Below, piece by piece: positions 7,201 through 16,709 of a stretch of DNA of 22,847 nucleotides. Origin of the DNA: an uncultured Collinsella sp. (GTDB lineage Bacteria > Actinomycetota > Coriobacteriia > Coriobacteriales > Coriobacteriaceae); contig CABUBZ010000031.1 of assembly GCA_902489945.1 (NCBI GenBank), positions 1 through 22,847 of the forward strand. The letters run 5' to 3'. The notes beneath the pieces were generated by a model. The model was given only the letters and a program-made list of their open reading frames with translations. It was not told the DNA's origin and ran no database searches. How positions within the stretch are numbered: position 1 is the stretch's first letter; the number at the start of each line of letters is the position of its first letter. The position numbers were made by a program, and so were the translations under genes.

Positions 7201-10200
7201 CCGCGCCCACCAAGGATGCGAACGGCAGCGATCTGACGTTTACGTTTAAGTTCACCCTGCCGGAGTCCCAGAAGGGCTACGAGGCGCACGTGTTCGATGC
7301 GAGTGGCAAAGCTGTGGGCAAATCTTTCACGCTCAAGAACGGCGACACCCATTCCATCAAGGCCGGCGAGACCATCCGCGTATACGACCTTAAGCAGGGC
7401 GACAAGTATAGCGTGAGCGAGCTCACCACCAAGGGCGAGGAGTCCAGCGGCAACGTGCTGGCGAGCATCGTTAACACTGTTACCGGCTCTGCTGACGAGT
7501 CGGTGCTTCCGGCCGGCTTTAGCCTCGTGAAACGTAAGGTCGGTGGTGAGGAGCAGTCGGGAACTGGCAACACCATCGAGGGCAAGATTGTCGCGCTTGC
7601 GGGCGGACAGATTCCCGCTGAAAACACGCTTGAGTTCACCAACAACTACAGCGCCAACCGCGTAACACTTGAGGCCAAAAACGGTCTGAGCGCCAAGAAG
7701 GTGCTCGAAGGTCGCGATTGGGCCGATGGCGATTCCTTTACCGCGCAGCTTACAGCCGACGACGGCGTTCCTATGCCCGGCGGTGCCAAGAGCAAAGTGG
7801 CGACGGTCGAGCTCACCAACGACCAGCCGGCGACGTTTGGCGATATTACCTATACCAAGCCAGGCACGTACACCTATACCATCAAGGAGGTTATCCCCGG
7901 CTCCGATGCCGGTGCGGACGGTATAAGCTATTCTGCTGCCGTCTATACTGCGACAGTCGTGGTGGAGGATAACCATGCCGGTGCTCTGGCCGTTGCGAGC
8001 GTGAAGGTGGTGCAGGAGTGCGACGACGCGGGTGCCGACACCAAGACGGATGTTGCCGGTAAGGTTGCAACCTTCACCAACCACTACGATACACACGAAG
8101 CGAAGATCACCATCCATGCTCAAAAGATCCTGACCGACAACGCCGGGAGTTTCCCGCTTTCCCAGAACGCCTTTAGCTTTACGCTCGAGGGCGTTGGCGG
8201 CTATGCGGACGTCAACGCTGTGTTCAGTCCCAATACGGTCGATGCGAGCGTGACGGCTCCCATGCCCGAGGGTGCCGAGGACAATACCGTGACCGTGGGC
8301 AACAACGCTGACGGTACGGTGGCATGGCCGGCGATCTCCTATACCGCCAAGGCGGATGCGGGACGCGCCTACGTGTACAAGTTCGCTGAGAATCTCGGTA
8401 GCATTACGGGCATGACCTACGACGGGTCGGTCTATTATGCCTTGGTGCGCAACGCCAAGAAGGGTGCCGGCATCCAGACTTCGATCGAGTACTACAAGGC
8501 CGCTGGGGACGGTTCGGTAAAGCAGCTGGACAAGGATGCCACACCTTCCTTTACCAATATATATAGCGTGGAGCCCACGAGCGTGACCCTGCAGGGCCAA
8601 AAGACTGTGAGCGGTCGCGACTGGAACCAGGGCGAACGCTATACCTTTAACCTCACCGCTGCTGCGGACGATGCCAACGCAACTGGTTTGAGCAAAACCA
8701 CTGCACAGGCGGTGAAGGATGGGGTTGTTGCCGTTAACGCCAACCAGGCAGTCGCCAGCACGCCCGAGTCGGGACGCGTGGCCTCGTTCTCCTTTGTTGG
8801 CACCGAAGCCGCCCCGACCGTGACGTTCAACCGCGCAGGCACCTTTAGCTTCAACATCACCGAGAAAGCTGCGCAGGATGGCCAGGCGGGCATGTCCATG
8901 GACAAGCACACCGCACGCGCGACCGTCGTGGTGACCGATCTGGACGAGTCGGGCAACCACACGGGCAAGCTGCGCGTGTCGAGCGTGACCTACGCCAACA
9001 CCGGCGCCTCCGATGCGGACAAGGCCGTAACCGACAAGGCCGCCTTTACCAACGCATACCATGCGTCGGGCACCTTTGATGGCGTGACGGTCAGCAAGAC
9101 CCTTGAGGGTCGCGCTTCTGCCGCGGGCCAGTTTACCTTTGCCGTGACGGGCCTTTGGTACAACGGCGTTCAGACATCGGTCGACGGCGCCGAGGCTAGC
9201 CTATCCAATACGGCTGCGGGGGCCGGCGTGTCCGGTGCCGTGGTGGGCGCAAGCGGGCAAGAGAAGCTTTTTGCCCGTGAGCTCACGGAACAGGACCTGG
9301 GGCGTACGTTTGCCTATCGCATCCACGAGAACCAGCCTGCGGCTGCCGGCTACACCTATGACACCGGCTACACGGGCGATGCCATCGTGCTCGTCAAGGT
9401 TCTTGCACGCGAGAACGACCCCGCTAAGCTCTATACCGTGACGACCGTGCTCAAGGGTGCGGGTGTGACGGAGTTGCTGGGCGATGGCACCGATGCGAGC
9501 GCGTTGACGGACGAAAAGATCGTCGAGCTCAAGCAAAAACCGAATACTTACGTGCAGCAGTACGATGCAAGTGAGGCCGGTGCCACAACGCCTGCCGTCT
9601 CGTTTGTGAACCGTTACACGGCAAGTCTCGACTATGGCGCCGCTGGCGGTTTGCAGATTGAGAAGACGTTGACGTATCCCAAGGACGCGACCATTTTTGG
9701 CTCGCCTAAGAGCACGTTCCGTTATATCGTCAAGCCTGCCGACGAGATATCTGCCAGCAAGGTTGGCATTTCCACGGACGGCAAGGTCTTTGAGACCGCA
9801 AATGTCGAGGCCGACGCCTCCAAGACCGTGAGTTTGATACCTGCGGGTGGGTTGACCTTCACTCAGGATGATGCCGGCAAGACGTTCACCTATACGGTGA
9901 GTGAGATTGACGACAAGGCGACGGGCTATACGTACGACAAGATGGTCCATACGGTTAAGGCTGTCGTGGCGGATAACGGCGACGGTACGCTTAGAGTCAC
10001 GACAGCGGTAAGCAAGCAGGTCGATGGCAAGGACGAGCTCGAGGGCCAGTGGATCTATCCGTCGGGTGCAACGTCCACCGGTGTCGCGACGGTCAAATTC
10101 AAGAACACCTATACGGTCACCGAGGCGGCAACCTACACCCCGTCCGTGACGAAGGTGGTTGCCGGTGCCGATGCTCCGGGCAAGTTCACCTTTGCTATGA

Positions 10201-11831
10201 CCGCGGCTGACGATGCTACCAAGACTGCCATCGATGGCAAGCTCATCACCGGATCTTCGATGAGCGTGGACAACGGCTATGCTGAGGAGAAGCAAACGAC
10301 GGCGGCCCTCAAGGACGGGGAGCACGAAAAGATTGACTTTTCGAAGCTCACCTTCAACAAGCCGGGCACGTATATGTTTGCTATTAACGAGCTGGCCCCG
10401 AATGGCGGCCTCGGCGAGTGGACGTATGACGCGCACACCTATAACCTGACCATCACTGTAACCGATGAGGGCGGCAAGCTTGTGGCCCGCGCCGATGGCG
10501 CGACCGGCTCGGAAGGCTTCATCTTCACCAATAGTTACCAAACTTCAACGAGCTACGAGCTCCAGGGCGGTCTGGAGATCGTCAAGACGCTCAATGGGCA
10601 CGACCTGCATGCCGGCATGTTTGGCTTTACGGTAACGGGCGAAGACAACGCCTCGACCGTTAAGCTCAACAAGCTGCTGCGCGCAGATGAGGGCAAGCTC
10701 ACCGTGACAAACGATGAGCCGCAGGCCGATGGCACGTCCCATACCGACATTTTGGGCGGCCTGACCTTCGCGACTGAAGATGCAGACAAGACGTTCACCT
10801 ACAGGGTTGTCGAGAATGGCGGCGGCAAGCACGGCTATCAGTACGACTCCACCTATTGGAAGGTAGAGATTACGGTTAAGAAGCGCGATAACGGTTCGCT
10901 CTATACCGTGACCACGGCCAAGCACTATGACGCCAAGAACGTCGAGCTTTCCGCTGATGCGAAGTTTAGCTCCGAGAGCGGTACCGCCAAGGCCCAGGTG
11001 TCCTTCACCAACAGCTACATCGCGACCGGAACCTTTGAGGGTCTTACTGCCGAGAAGGTAATGGACTCCGGCGACAAGATCAAGGCTGACCAGTATACGT
11101 TTTACCTGTATGCCGAAAAGGCCGATGGATCGCTCAAAAAGATGGATGAGGGTACGAGCCAAGAAGGTGAGAACGGCAAAGCCACGGTCGACTTTGGTAA
11201 GGTTTACTTTAAGCTCGGCGATGCCACCAGCGGAACTGATGAGCAGACGATTGACCTTGCCGACGCCGTCAGCGATGGCGTTGCCACCAAGCGACACAAT
11301 GCCGACCACACTACCACCTATAGCTTTAACCTAGTGGCAAAGGAGTGCTTGGCCAACCTGCCCGATGGTGTGCGTCCCGTGGATACGTCCGCGACGTGCC
11401 GCGTGCTGCTCGAGGTGACCGACAACAACGACGGCACGCTGACGTCCAAGGTGACCTATCGCGATGGTACCGAGAACGGCAAGATCGTTTTCCACAACAC
11501 GCACGATAAGGTCAAGACGATCGGCACGGTCGCGGAGCCTAATGTGGACATCGACGGGCAGCTGCTCTCTGTGGGCGACTCCTACGTCTACACCATCAAC
11601 TGGGCCAATACTGCGGTCGATGCCGACGGTAACCTGGTTCCGGCCAACGTGACCGTAACCGACGAGCTGCCCACTGGCGTCGTGTTCGAGGCCTTTGAGG
11701 GCAAGTATGCCGATAAGGGCGCCGCGAGCGGCCAGTCGCTTTCCTGGAACCTGGGCGAACAGCCTGCGGGCGGCTATGGCTTGGTGCGCGTGCGCGTAAA
11801 GATTACCGAGGACGCCGTGAAGGACGCCTAG
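4281..11831 (+). CDS. Giant isopeptide-repeat surface adhesin, N-terminal part (ends at internal TAG)
   Basis: 2516 aa. The ATG at 4281 has GGGAGGG about six bases upstream and starts a signal peptide (cleavage likely after ASA, residue 47); the frame is open back to 4128 but that part is not signal-like. A fibro-slime/PA14-like domain follows, with GDDDVWVYIDGVLVGDLGGI (299-318) and LSFFYLERG. Two SpaA-type domains lie near 5500-5760 and 6380-6680, and a DUF7601-like domain near 7150-7650. About eight Spy0128/FctA-like isopeptide repeats span 7663-11508. Each has an early Lys (KxLxGR), a Glu in YxVxE and a terminal FxNxY Asn, the set that forms Lys-Asn cross-links in this family. A DUF11-like domain begins at 11509, and the TAG at 11829 falls near its end. 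Without the downstream part the product has no wall anchor and would probably be secreted. It is an adhesin or pilin-like stalk by architecture; its ligand is unknown. Confidence 0.88.
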   Translation: MNRVCARAREMLKPFGKKTNTAKRALRVLAVPLAACALMFGATSASADQAVPFSNHTVQTVNPTGTTVNLFDYWVVNGDNDCSKNINNDNKNDNTGINKDHQLKFNGGAGSGINKWTGKSVIGGFGRLSFVKNTLVKGYPSINAGTYTSYNTHGTYKDESLDYLFNNDSQANGKQDGKAVHNNVQGLFQLKDGYYVYDSYGSDGNYAVYNFTTNSFDVYDKAGVYKDSVSDANRGQFFPFDSADKVFEERNGRLSPIGITDGTNDKLNHHFGMSMTTEFVQPNGGKTTKGEDMVFEFSGDDDVWVYIDGVLVGDLGGIHEKATLKINFATGGVHVGHVDNANDPEKTIQDTTIKAMFQAAGADTSNRRFSGNTFLNSSKHTLSFFYLERGAGASNMSLKFNLTTLPSSEVEKVDQNGEAVQDAKFALYQSDASWKTQGDPIAQGTTDDKGRLVLLKSDDGSVLSFDNQHADGHNYFVLKETGLPAGYRSSLTSSTNATPGELHLQYKAAASGTGGVVVAPQTTVTTANNEQWTGSRMWLNGGYLAAKETISLSKETKDNKDKPISSGTTFAVVLKRTDETKKDTDEKAWTAVTGNPLNGYKLCSKHGIEGAVEAAKSADTSVFGVNTKGDYEVTVRSLPGDIEKYAAMMTDKSKAEYTVAVYHTTASSLAGATKDNTSMVKYQTINRQFSTVIHLTNVQNRLFVQKVDDLGKPVNGATFELYKAEGVIGDSPSTYAIKSGAEPYDTVRANGMTYPYDIEGAACFPLDSAKHAPLIKGTYYLRESVSPDGHEINNTITKVIVDDSGVYVDAGEEGDGVLSMSGPGSLIASLAQFGSPDSIDNTLTHIKGKLQSATGSDASENLTWGQTSTAKGVTPSLADNLMHMRYDKTMQGAKTILRYVEDGGERNGKLATIFADTGINRMALYQDDDATNGTDLGTLQLNHLFTTATAVQYTDRRVARLQVTKTVTADSGLTAPTKDANGSDLTFTFKFTLPESQKGYEAHVFDASGKAVGKSFTLKNGDTHSIKAGETIRVYDLKQGDKYSVSELTTKGEESSGNVLASIVNTVTGSADESVLPAGFSLVKRKVGGEEQSGTGNTIEGKIVALAGGQIPAENTLEFTNNYSANRVTLEAKNGLSAKKVLEGRDWADGDSFTAQLTADDGVPMPGGAKSKVATVELTNDQPATFGDITYTKPGTYTYTIKEVIPGSDAGADGISYSAAVYTATVVVEDNHAGALAVASVKVVQECDDAGADTKTDVAGKVATFTNHYDTHEAKITIHAQKILTDNAGSFPLSQNAFSFTLEGVGGYADVNAVFSPNTVDASVTAPMPEGAEDNTVTVGNNADGTVAWPAISYTAKADAGRAYVYKFAENLGSITGMTYDGSVYYALVRNAKKGAGIQTSIEYYKAAGDGSVKQLDKDATPSFTNIYSVEPTSVTLQGQKTVSGRDWNQGERYTFNLTAAADDANATGLSKTTAQAVKDGVVAVNANQAVASTPESGRVASFSFVGTEAAPTVTFNRAGTFSFNITEKAAQDGQAGMSMDKHTARATVVVTDLDESGNHTGKLRVSSVTYANTGASDADKAVTDKAAFTNAYHASGTFDGVTVSKTLEGRASAAGQFTFAVTGLWYNGVQTSVDGAEASLSNTAAGAGVSGAVVGASGQEKLFARELTEQDLGRTFAYRIHENQPAAAGYTYDTGYTGDAIVLVKVLARENDPAKLYTVTTVLKGAGVTELLGDGTDASALTDEKIVELKQKPNTYVQQYDASEAGATTPAVSFVNRYTASLDYGAAGGLQIEKTLTYPKDATIFGSPKSTFRYIVKPADEISASKVGISTDGKVFETANVEADASKTVSLIPAGGLTFTQDDAGKTFTYTVSEIDDKATGYTYDKMVHTVKAVVADNGDGTLRVTTAVSKQVDGKDELEGQWIYPSGATSTGVATVKFKNTYTVTEAATYTPSVTKVVAGADAPGKFTFAMTAADDATKTAIDGKLITGSSMSVDNGYAEEKQTTAALKDGEHEKIDFSKLTFNKPGTYMFAINELAPNGGLGEWTYDAHTYNLTITVTDEGGKLVARADGATGSEGFIFTNSYQTSTSYELQGGLEIVKTLNGHDLHAGMFGFTVTGEDNASTVKLNKLLRADEGKLTVTNDEPQADGTSHTDILGGLTFATEDADKTFTYRVVENGGGKHGYQYDSTYWKVEITVKKRDNGSLYTVTTAKHYDAKNVELSADAKFSSESGTAKAQVSFTNSYIATGTFEGLTAEKVMDSGDKIKADQYTFYLYAEKADGSLKKMDEGTSQEGENGKATVDFGKVYFKLGDATSGTDEQTIDLADAVSDGVATKRHNADHTTTYSFNLVAKECLANLPDGVRPVDTSATCRVLLEVTDNNDGTLTSKVTYRDGTENGKIVFHNTHDKVKTIGTVAEPNVDIDGQLLSVGDSYVYTINWANTAVDADGNLVPANVTVTDELPTGVVFEAFEGKYADKGAASGQSLSWNLGEQPAGGYGLVRVRVKITEDAVKDA

Positions 11832-14800
11832 GGTGCGGTCGGCGCCGTCAACAATGCTGCCACCATTAAGGTCGGCAACAAGAGTTATACCGGCACCACG
11901 ACCAACTACGTGCCCAAGAAGTCCGAGAGCGATGCCCAGGATTCGAATGAGTCGGGCGTGGCGCTGGGCGACGAACTCACCTACACCATCGGCTACAAGA
12001 ACACCGAGGGCGCGTCTGCCACAGTGACGATCACCGATGCCGTTCCCGCGGGAACCGAGTTCGTGGAGTTCGCCGGCGACCATAAGGATGTCGGCTCCAA
12101 GGACAATGACGGCAACCTCACCTGGACGCTGGCGGACGTTCCCGCCGGCAAGGAGGGCACGGTTCAGTTTAAGGTCCGCGTGACCGAGGACGCGTTTAAG
12201 AACGGTGGCGCTTCGGGCAATATTTCCAACCAGGCGTCGGTGGCGGTCGGCAACAACCCTGCCGTCAAGACCAACACCACTACCGATGAGGTCACTGACG
12301 GGCGCCTGACGTTGAGCAAGACGGTCACGGCCGCCGAAGGCATCACCGCGCCCAACAAGGCATTTACCTTTAAGGTGCTGCTCTACCAGGCCGATGGCAC
12401 AACGCCTCTGGTCGGCACCTTTGCGTTCGCCGGTCGCCCCGGCGGCACCAATGGCACTTATATAAGCGGACAGATCAAGAGCGGTGACACCATCGCGCTC
12501 AAGGCTGGCGGCTCCGTCACGGTTACCTTGCCCACGGGTGCGCACTACGAGGTGCAGGAGCTCGACTCCAAGGGTGAGCTCATGACGAGCGAGGATGGCT
12601 TTGCGGTTGTCGATAAGGCGAACCCCCAGAAAGGTACCGTCGGACAGGCGACGCAGGTGGGCTTCACCAACGTCTACAGCGTGGAGTCCACAAAGGTGGA
12701 AAACGCCTTCAAGGTCCAAAAGAAGATTTCCGGACGCAACTGGATGACATCGGATGCCTTTACCATGACGCTGACTGCCCAGGGCGAGGCACCTATGCCC
12801 AAGGGCGTCAAAGACGGCGTGTCGACGATTGAGCTGCACAAGGATGCCCAGGTCGGCAACTTCGGTACCATCGAGTACACCAAGCCCGGTACCTATACCT
12901 ATGTGATTACCGAGCGGTCGGGTGACGAGGCGACACTCACGTTCTCGAAGGCCACCTATCGTGCCGCTGTCACGGTGACCGACGAGGGCACCGGTAAGCT
13001 GTCTGCCAAGACCAAGATTGCACAGCTGACCGACGATGCGGGCGACGCTGCTGAGCGCACGGTTGAGGCGGCGGTCTTTACCAACACCGCCAAGACTGGC
13101 AGCCTCACCGTCAAGAAGACGGTCGTCGGCGGCGACAGCCAGCGCGAGTTCGGCTTTGCGGTTACGCTGGCCGACGGGGACGGCGAGCCCGTCTCCGGCA
13201 CCTTCGGCAAGGGCGAGGACGCCGTGACCTTCACGGACGGCAAGGCGACCTTCAAGCTTAAGGACGGCGAGGAGAAGGCCGTCGCCGGCCTGCCCGTGGG
13301 CGTGCGCTACACCGTGGCCGAGGACGCCGTTGAGGGCTACACGACCACGGTCAACGGGGCCGACGGCTCCAAGGCCGAAGGCGCCGTGACCGAGGACGGC
13401 GCGACCGTCGCGTTCACCAACACGTACGGAACGGCCACCGAGGGCAGGGACGTCTCCACCGCGGGGCTCTTCACCAAGACGCTCAAGGGTCGCGACTGGG
13501 CGGAGGGCGACAGCTTCCAGTTCGCGCTCGCGGGCGAGGACGGCGCCCCCATGCCCGAGGGCTCTGCCGACTGCTCCAAGACCGTCAGTGTGACGGCCGC
13601 CGCCGGCACCAGGGCGGGCGCTAAGGTCACCTTCGACTTCGGCTCCATCCGCTACACGCTCGATGACATCAAGGATGCCGAGTTCGCCGAGGTCGGCGGC
13701 AAGCGCGTGCGCGCCAAGACCTTCACCTACACGGTGCGCGAGGTCAGGCCCGATGACGGCTCTGCCATCGCCGGCGTGGCCTACGACGGCCACGTCGCCA
13801 CGATGACGGTGACCGTGACCGATGACGGCTCCGGCAACCTCGCGGCCACGACGCCCGCGATCGCGGAGGTGAGCGGCGGCGACTTCGTCAACACCTACAC
13901 GACCGAGCTCGACTACTCGGCCCGCGCGGGCGTGCGCCTGTCCAAGACGCTCTGTGGTCGCGCCATGGAGGCGGGGCAGTTCGCCTTCACCGTGACCGCG
14001 GACGCCGAGACGGCCGCCAAGCTCGGCCTCAAGACCGACAAGGACGCCTACGCCGTGGCCGCGGCCGATGACGGCGCGGCCGACCTGGTCGACCTCATCG
14101 GCGGGACCGCGGGCAGCGATGTGAAGTTCACCGACGCCGACGCGGGCAAGACCTACAGCTTTACCGTCACCGAGACCAAGCTCGGCGGCGAGGGCTACGC
14201 CAACGACACCGCGCCGCGCACGGTGACCATCGCGCCCGCCTACGACGCCGCGACGGGCAGACTCACGGTCACGACCGCGGTTGCCAAGGACGGTGTCGAG
14301 GTCGCACGCAGCGAGGTCTCCACGGCAGATGACGCCACGTCGGCGCCCGCGCCCGTGACGGTCGCGTTCCAGAACTCCTACGAGGCCACCGGAACGCTTG
14401 GCGGCGAGGGCAACGTGGCAATTAACGCCACCAAGACGCTGACGGGCCGAGCCGCGGCGGCGGGCGAGTTCTCGTTCTCCGTCCGCGATGCCCAAGGTAA
14501 CGTGGTCGCGACCGCGACCAACCAGGCCTCCGGCGACGGCGAGGCCGCGGGACTTGCGTTCTCGCCCATTGCCTACACTACCGACGCTTTCGAGCGGATG
14601 GTGGCGGACGGCATCGCCACCAGGGCCGCCGACGGCTCCTGGGTCATTCCCTATACCGTATCCGAGGACGGCACGGACCGGCTGTCCGCGGGCGTGACGG
14701 CGACCGCCTCGAGCTTCGATATCACGGTCAAGGTGACCGATAACGGCAAGGGCGGGCTGGATGTGGCCGTGGTCTACCCCGAGGGCTCCGACGGCACGCT

Positions 14801-16256
14801 GTCGTTTGTGAACGGCTACGGCACCAACGAGGCGACGGTCGACCTTGCGGGCACCAAGACGCTGGCGCTCGGCCAGGCCGGACTCGGCCTCACGCAGGCC
14901 GACATTGCGGGCAAGTACACCTTTAAGATCACGCCGTTGGACGGCGCGCCCGCGCCGGTCGGCGCCTCCGGTAAGACGGTGACCGAGGCGACCAACGACG
15001 CCGCCGGCAACGTCGAGCTGGGCCATGTCACGTTCAGGCAGCCGAGCGATCTCGATGACGTCGAGATCGACGGCGACGGCCTGCGTACCAAGACGTTTGC
15101 CTACCGGGTGAGCGAGTCCGGTTCGGTCGACGGTGTGGTCAACGACGCGACGGCAACCAGGACCTTCACGGTCAAGGTGGTCGAGGACACCAACGCGGGC
15201 ACGCTCGCCGCGGAGGTCCTGCCCGCAGAGGGCACGCCCGAGGGTAAGGGCGCGTTCGAGTTCACCAATACCTACGGCGTGAACCCGACGCCGAGCTCCG
15301 TTACCGACCAGATCAAGGTGAACAAGAAGCTCAAGGGCCGTGACCTGGCCGAGGGCGAGTTCGAGTTCCAGTTGGTCGAGCTTGCCGCCGACGGCAGCGA
15401 GAGCGTCGCGGCGACGGGCAAGAACGCCGCCGACGGCACGGTCGCGCTCAGCCCCGTCACCTACACCGCGCCCGGCATGCACAGCTACGAGTTGCGCGAG
15501 GTCGCCGGCACGGCGGGCGGCGTGACATACGACAAGGCGACGTACCGCGTGCGCACGACGGTCACCGATGCCGGTAACGGCACGCTCGCCGTCAAGCACG
15601 AGCTGGCGGATGCCGAGGGCAATCCCACGGGCGACGACTCGGTGACCTTTACCAACGGCTACGAGGCCGCACCCGTCACCCTCAAGCTGGGCGCCGCCAA
15701 GGTGCTCAAGGGCGTCGAGCTCAAGGCGGGCCAGTTTAGCTTTGAGCTCAAGAGCCGGGACGGCAAGGTCATGTCGACCGCCAAGAATGCCGCCGATGGC
15801 AGCGTCACGTTCGATGCGCTGACCTTCAAGCAGGCCGGCACCTACACCTTCACGGTGAGCGAGGTCGACGACGGCCAGGCGCACGTGACCTACGACAAGG
15901 CGGTGCACAAGATCGTCGTCACGGTGAGCGACGAGGCGGCAGACGGCACCAGGACGGGCTATTTGTCGGCGAAGGTTTCCTACGAGGGCGACGCCAACCT
16001 GCCGCCGGTCTTCACCAACAGCTACGCCGAGGAGCCCGGCACCCCCGGCACCCCCGAGAACCCCGGCACGCCGGGCGGCGGCTCGGGCGGCGGTTCAGAT
16101 AACGGCTCCGGCAGCGGCGCTAGCGGTGACGGCTCCAAGGGCGGTATGCCCGACACCGGCGACCGCAGCCTGCCGCTTGAGGCGCTCGGCGCCATGGCCG
16201 GCATCGGCGCGCTGACCGCAGCGGGCGGCGCGGTCCTGTACCGCAGGCGCCGCTAG
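11832..16256 (+). pseudogene. Giant adhesin, C-terminal part with sorting signal (no start of its own)
   Basis: This is the direct in-frame continuation (1474 codons) after the TAG at 11829. The first codons complete the broken DUF11-like domain, followed by a second DUF11 copy (about 11909-12300) and DUF7601/DUF5979-like domains at about 12301-12685 and 13092-13430. About seven more Spy0128-type repeats run to 16035. The end is a Pro/Gly/Ser-rich wall spacer, the sorting motif MPDTG (16146-16160), a hydrophobic helix and RRRR. The first possible start, GTG 11910, has no ribosome binding site and no signal peptide, so this half cannot be exported alone. It is therefore a broken gene half, a read-through product or a sequence error. 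Base composition rises sharply from about 13090. Confidence 0.85.
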
Positions 16257-16268
16257 CGATATGGACGA

Positions 16269-16301
16269 GTGGGGCGAATCCATCCGATGGGTTCGCCCCA
16301 C
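16269..16301 (+). terminator. Terminator-like hairpin after the adhesin gene
   Basis: Fifteen-base arms (16269-16283 and 16287-16301) pair with one mismatch around a 3-nt loop, 12 bases after the adhesin stop codon. The stem is G+C-rich, but only TT follows. It is a likely stop for adhesin transcription and lies directly against the -35 element of the SRP RNA promoter. Confidence 0.6.
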
Positions 16302-16330
16302 TTGCCGTGGCGGGCGGGAGCAGGTAAGAT
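16302..16330 (+). promoter_or_regulatory. SRP RNA (ffs) promoter
   Basis: TTGCCG (16302-16307), a 17-bp spacer and TAAGAT (16325-16330) are followed 6-7 bases later by the predicted 5' end of the SRP RNA. Spacing and start position fit a housekeeping sigma-70 type promoter very well. TAAGAT also appears as a -10 candidate at 21767. Confidence 0.7.
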
Positions 16331-16335
16331 ATACC

Positions 16336-16459
16336 GAGCGCCTAGCGCGTTCGATGGGTTCGGATGACGACATGTTCCGAATCTGGTCAGGTCCGGAAGG
16401 AAGCAGCCATAAGGAGCCTCTGTCGGGCATCCGAATCCATCGAGTGCGCAGGCGTTTTT
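16336..16459 (+). ncRNA. ffs: Small signal recognition particle RNA (4.5S type)
   Basis: The universal SRP RNA core is present: CTGGTCAGGTCCGGAAGGAA followed by GCAGCCATAAGGAG. This contains the GGAA tetraloop and the asymmetric loop that bind Ffh. The flanks fold into the expected long helix: CGCCT at 16339-16343 and TTCGATGGGTTCGGATG pair with CATCCGAATCCATCGA and AGGCG ending at 16454. A run of six T residues (16455-16460) follows, so the outer helix doubles as terminator. It works with Ffh and FtsY in co-translational membrane targeting. The length of about 120 nt fits the short bacterial form without an Alu domain; exact ends are inferred from pairing. Confidence 0.92.
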
Positions 16460-16468
16460 TGGTGCCGC

Positions 16469-16573
16469 GGCTACCCGCGAGTGCCGGCAGGGCGCTTGGT
16501 GTCTCGCTGGTCCTCGGCTTCGCCTGCGGGATCGCTCGACTACCAAGCGCCCTGCCGGCACTCGCGGGTAGCC
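16469..16573. repeat. Perfect 32-bp inverted repeat after ffs
   Basis: Arms 16469-16500 and 16542-16573 are exact inverted copies over 32 bases and enclose a 41-nt spacer. Pairing resumes outside the arms (TTTTGGT and ACCAAAA) after a four-base insertion on the left, so the hairpin extends over about 16459-16581. It is not needed as a terminator, because ffs already ends in its own helix and T run. It looks like an interspersed palindromic element. Confidence 0.8.
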
Positions 16574-16709
16574 GACCAAAACCGCCTGAAGGGTCACATT
16601 TATCTGAATAATTTAATCCCGTGCCTTTTGCTGCTCGCTGGCGTTGTCTGGGCATTGATGGCTACGTAGTTTAAGAGGCGGCGGTGCTGTTGTTTGAATT
16701 TTTGCAGTT

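Noticed and set aside
9673..9685. YPKD in an adhesin repeat as a class C sortase pilin motif
   Set aside because: It lacks the WxxxVxV context of the pilin motif and occurs once among many repeats, so it is probably fortuitous.
6864..10541. Long minus-strand open frames (6864-9062 and 9201-10541) opposite the adhesin
   Set aside because: Shadows of the adhesin repeats; composition is His/Arg/Gly-rich with no recognisable motif.
11331..15908. Open frame of 1525 codons on the minus strand opposite the adhesin
   Set aside because: It mirrors the codon bias of a G+C-rich gene on the other strand, shows no domain, spans the adhesin TAG and continues through unrelated repeats. The plus-strand protein has clear domains throughout.
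16364..16669. Plus-strand frame with a hydrophobic C-terminus behind ffs
   Set aside because: The frame begins inside the SRP RNA and passes through the 32-bp palindrome; no start or ribosome binding site lies before the hydrophobic part.
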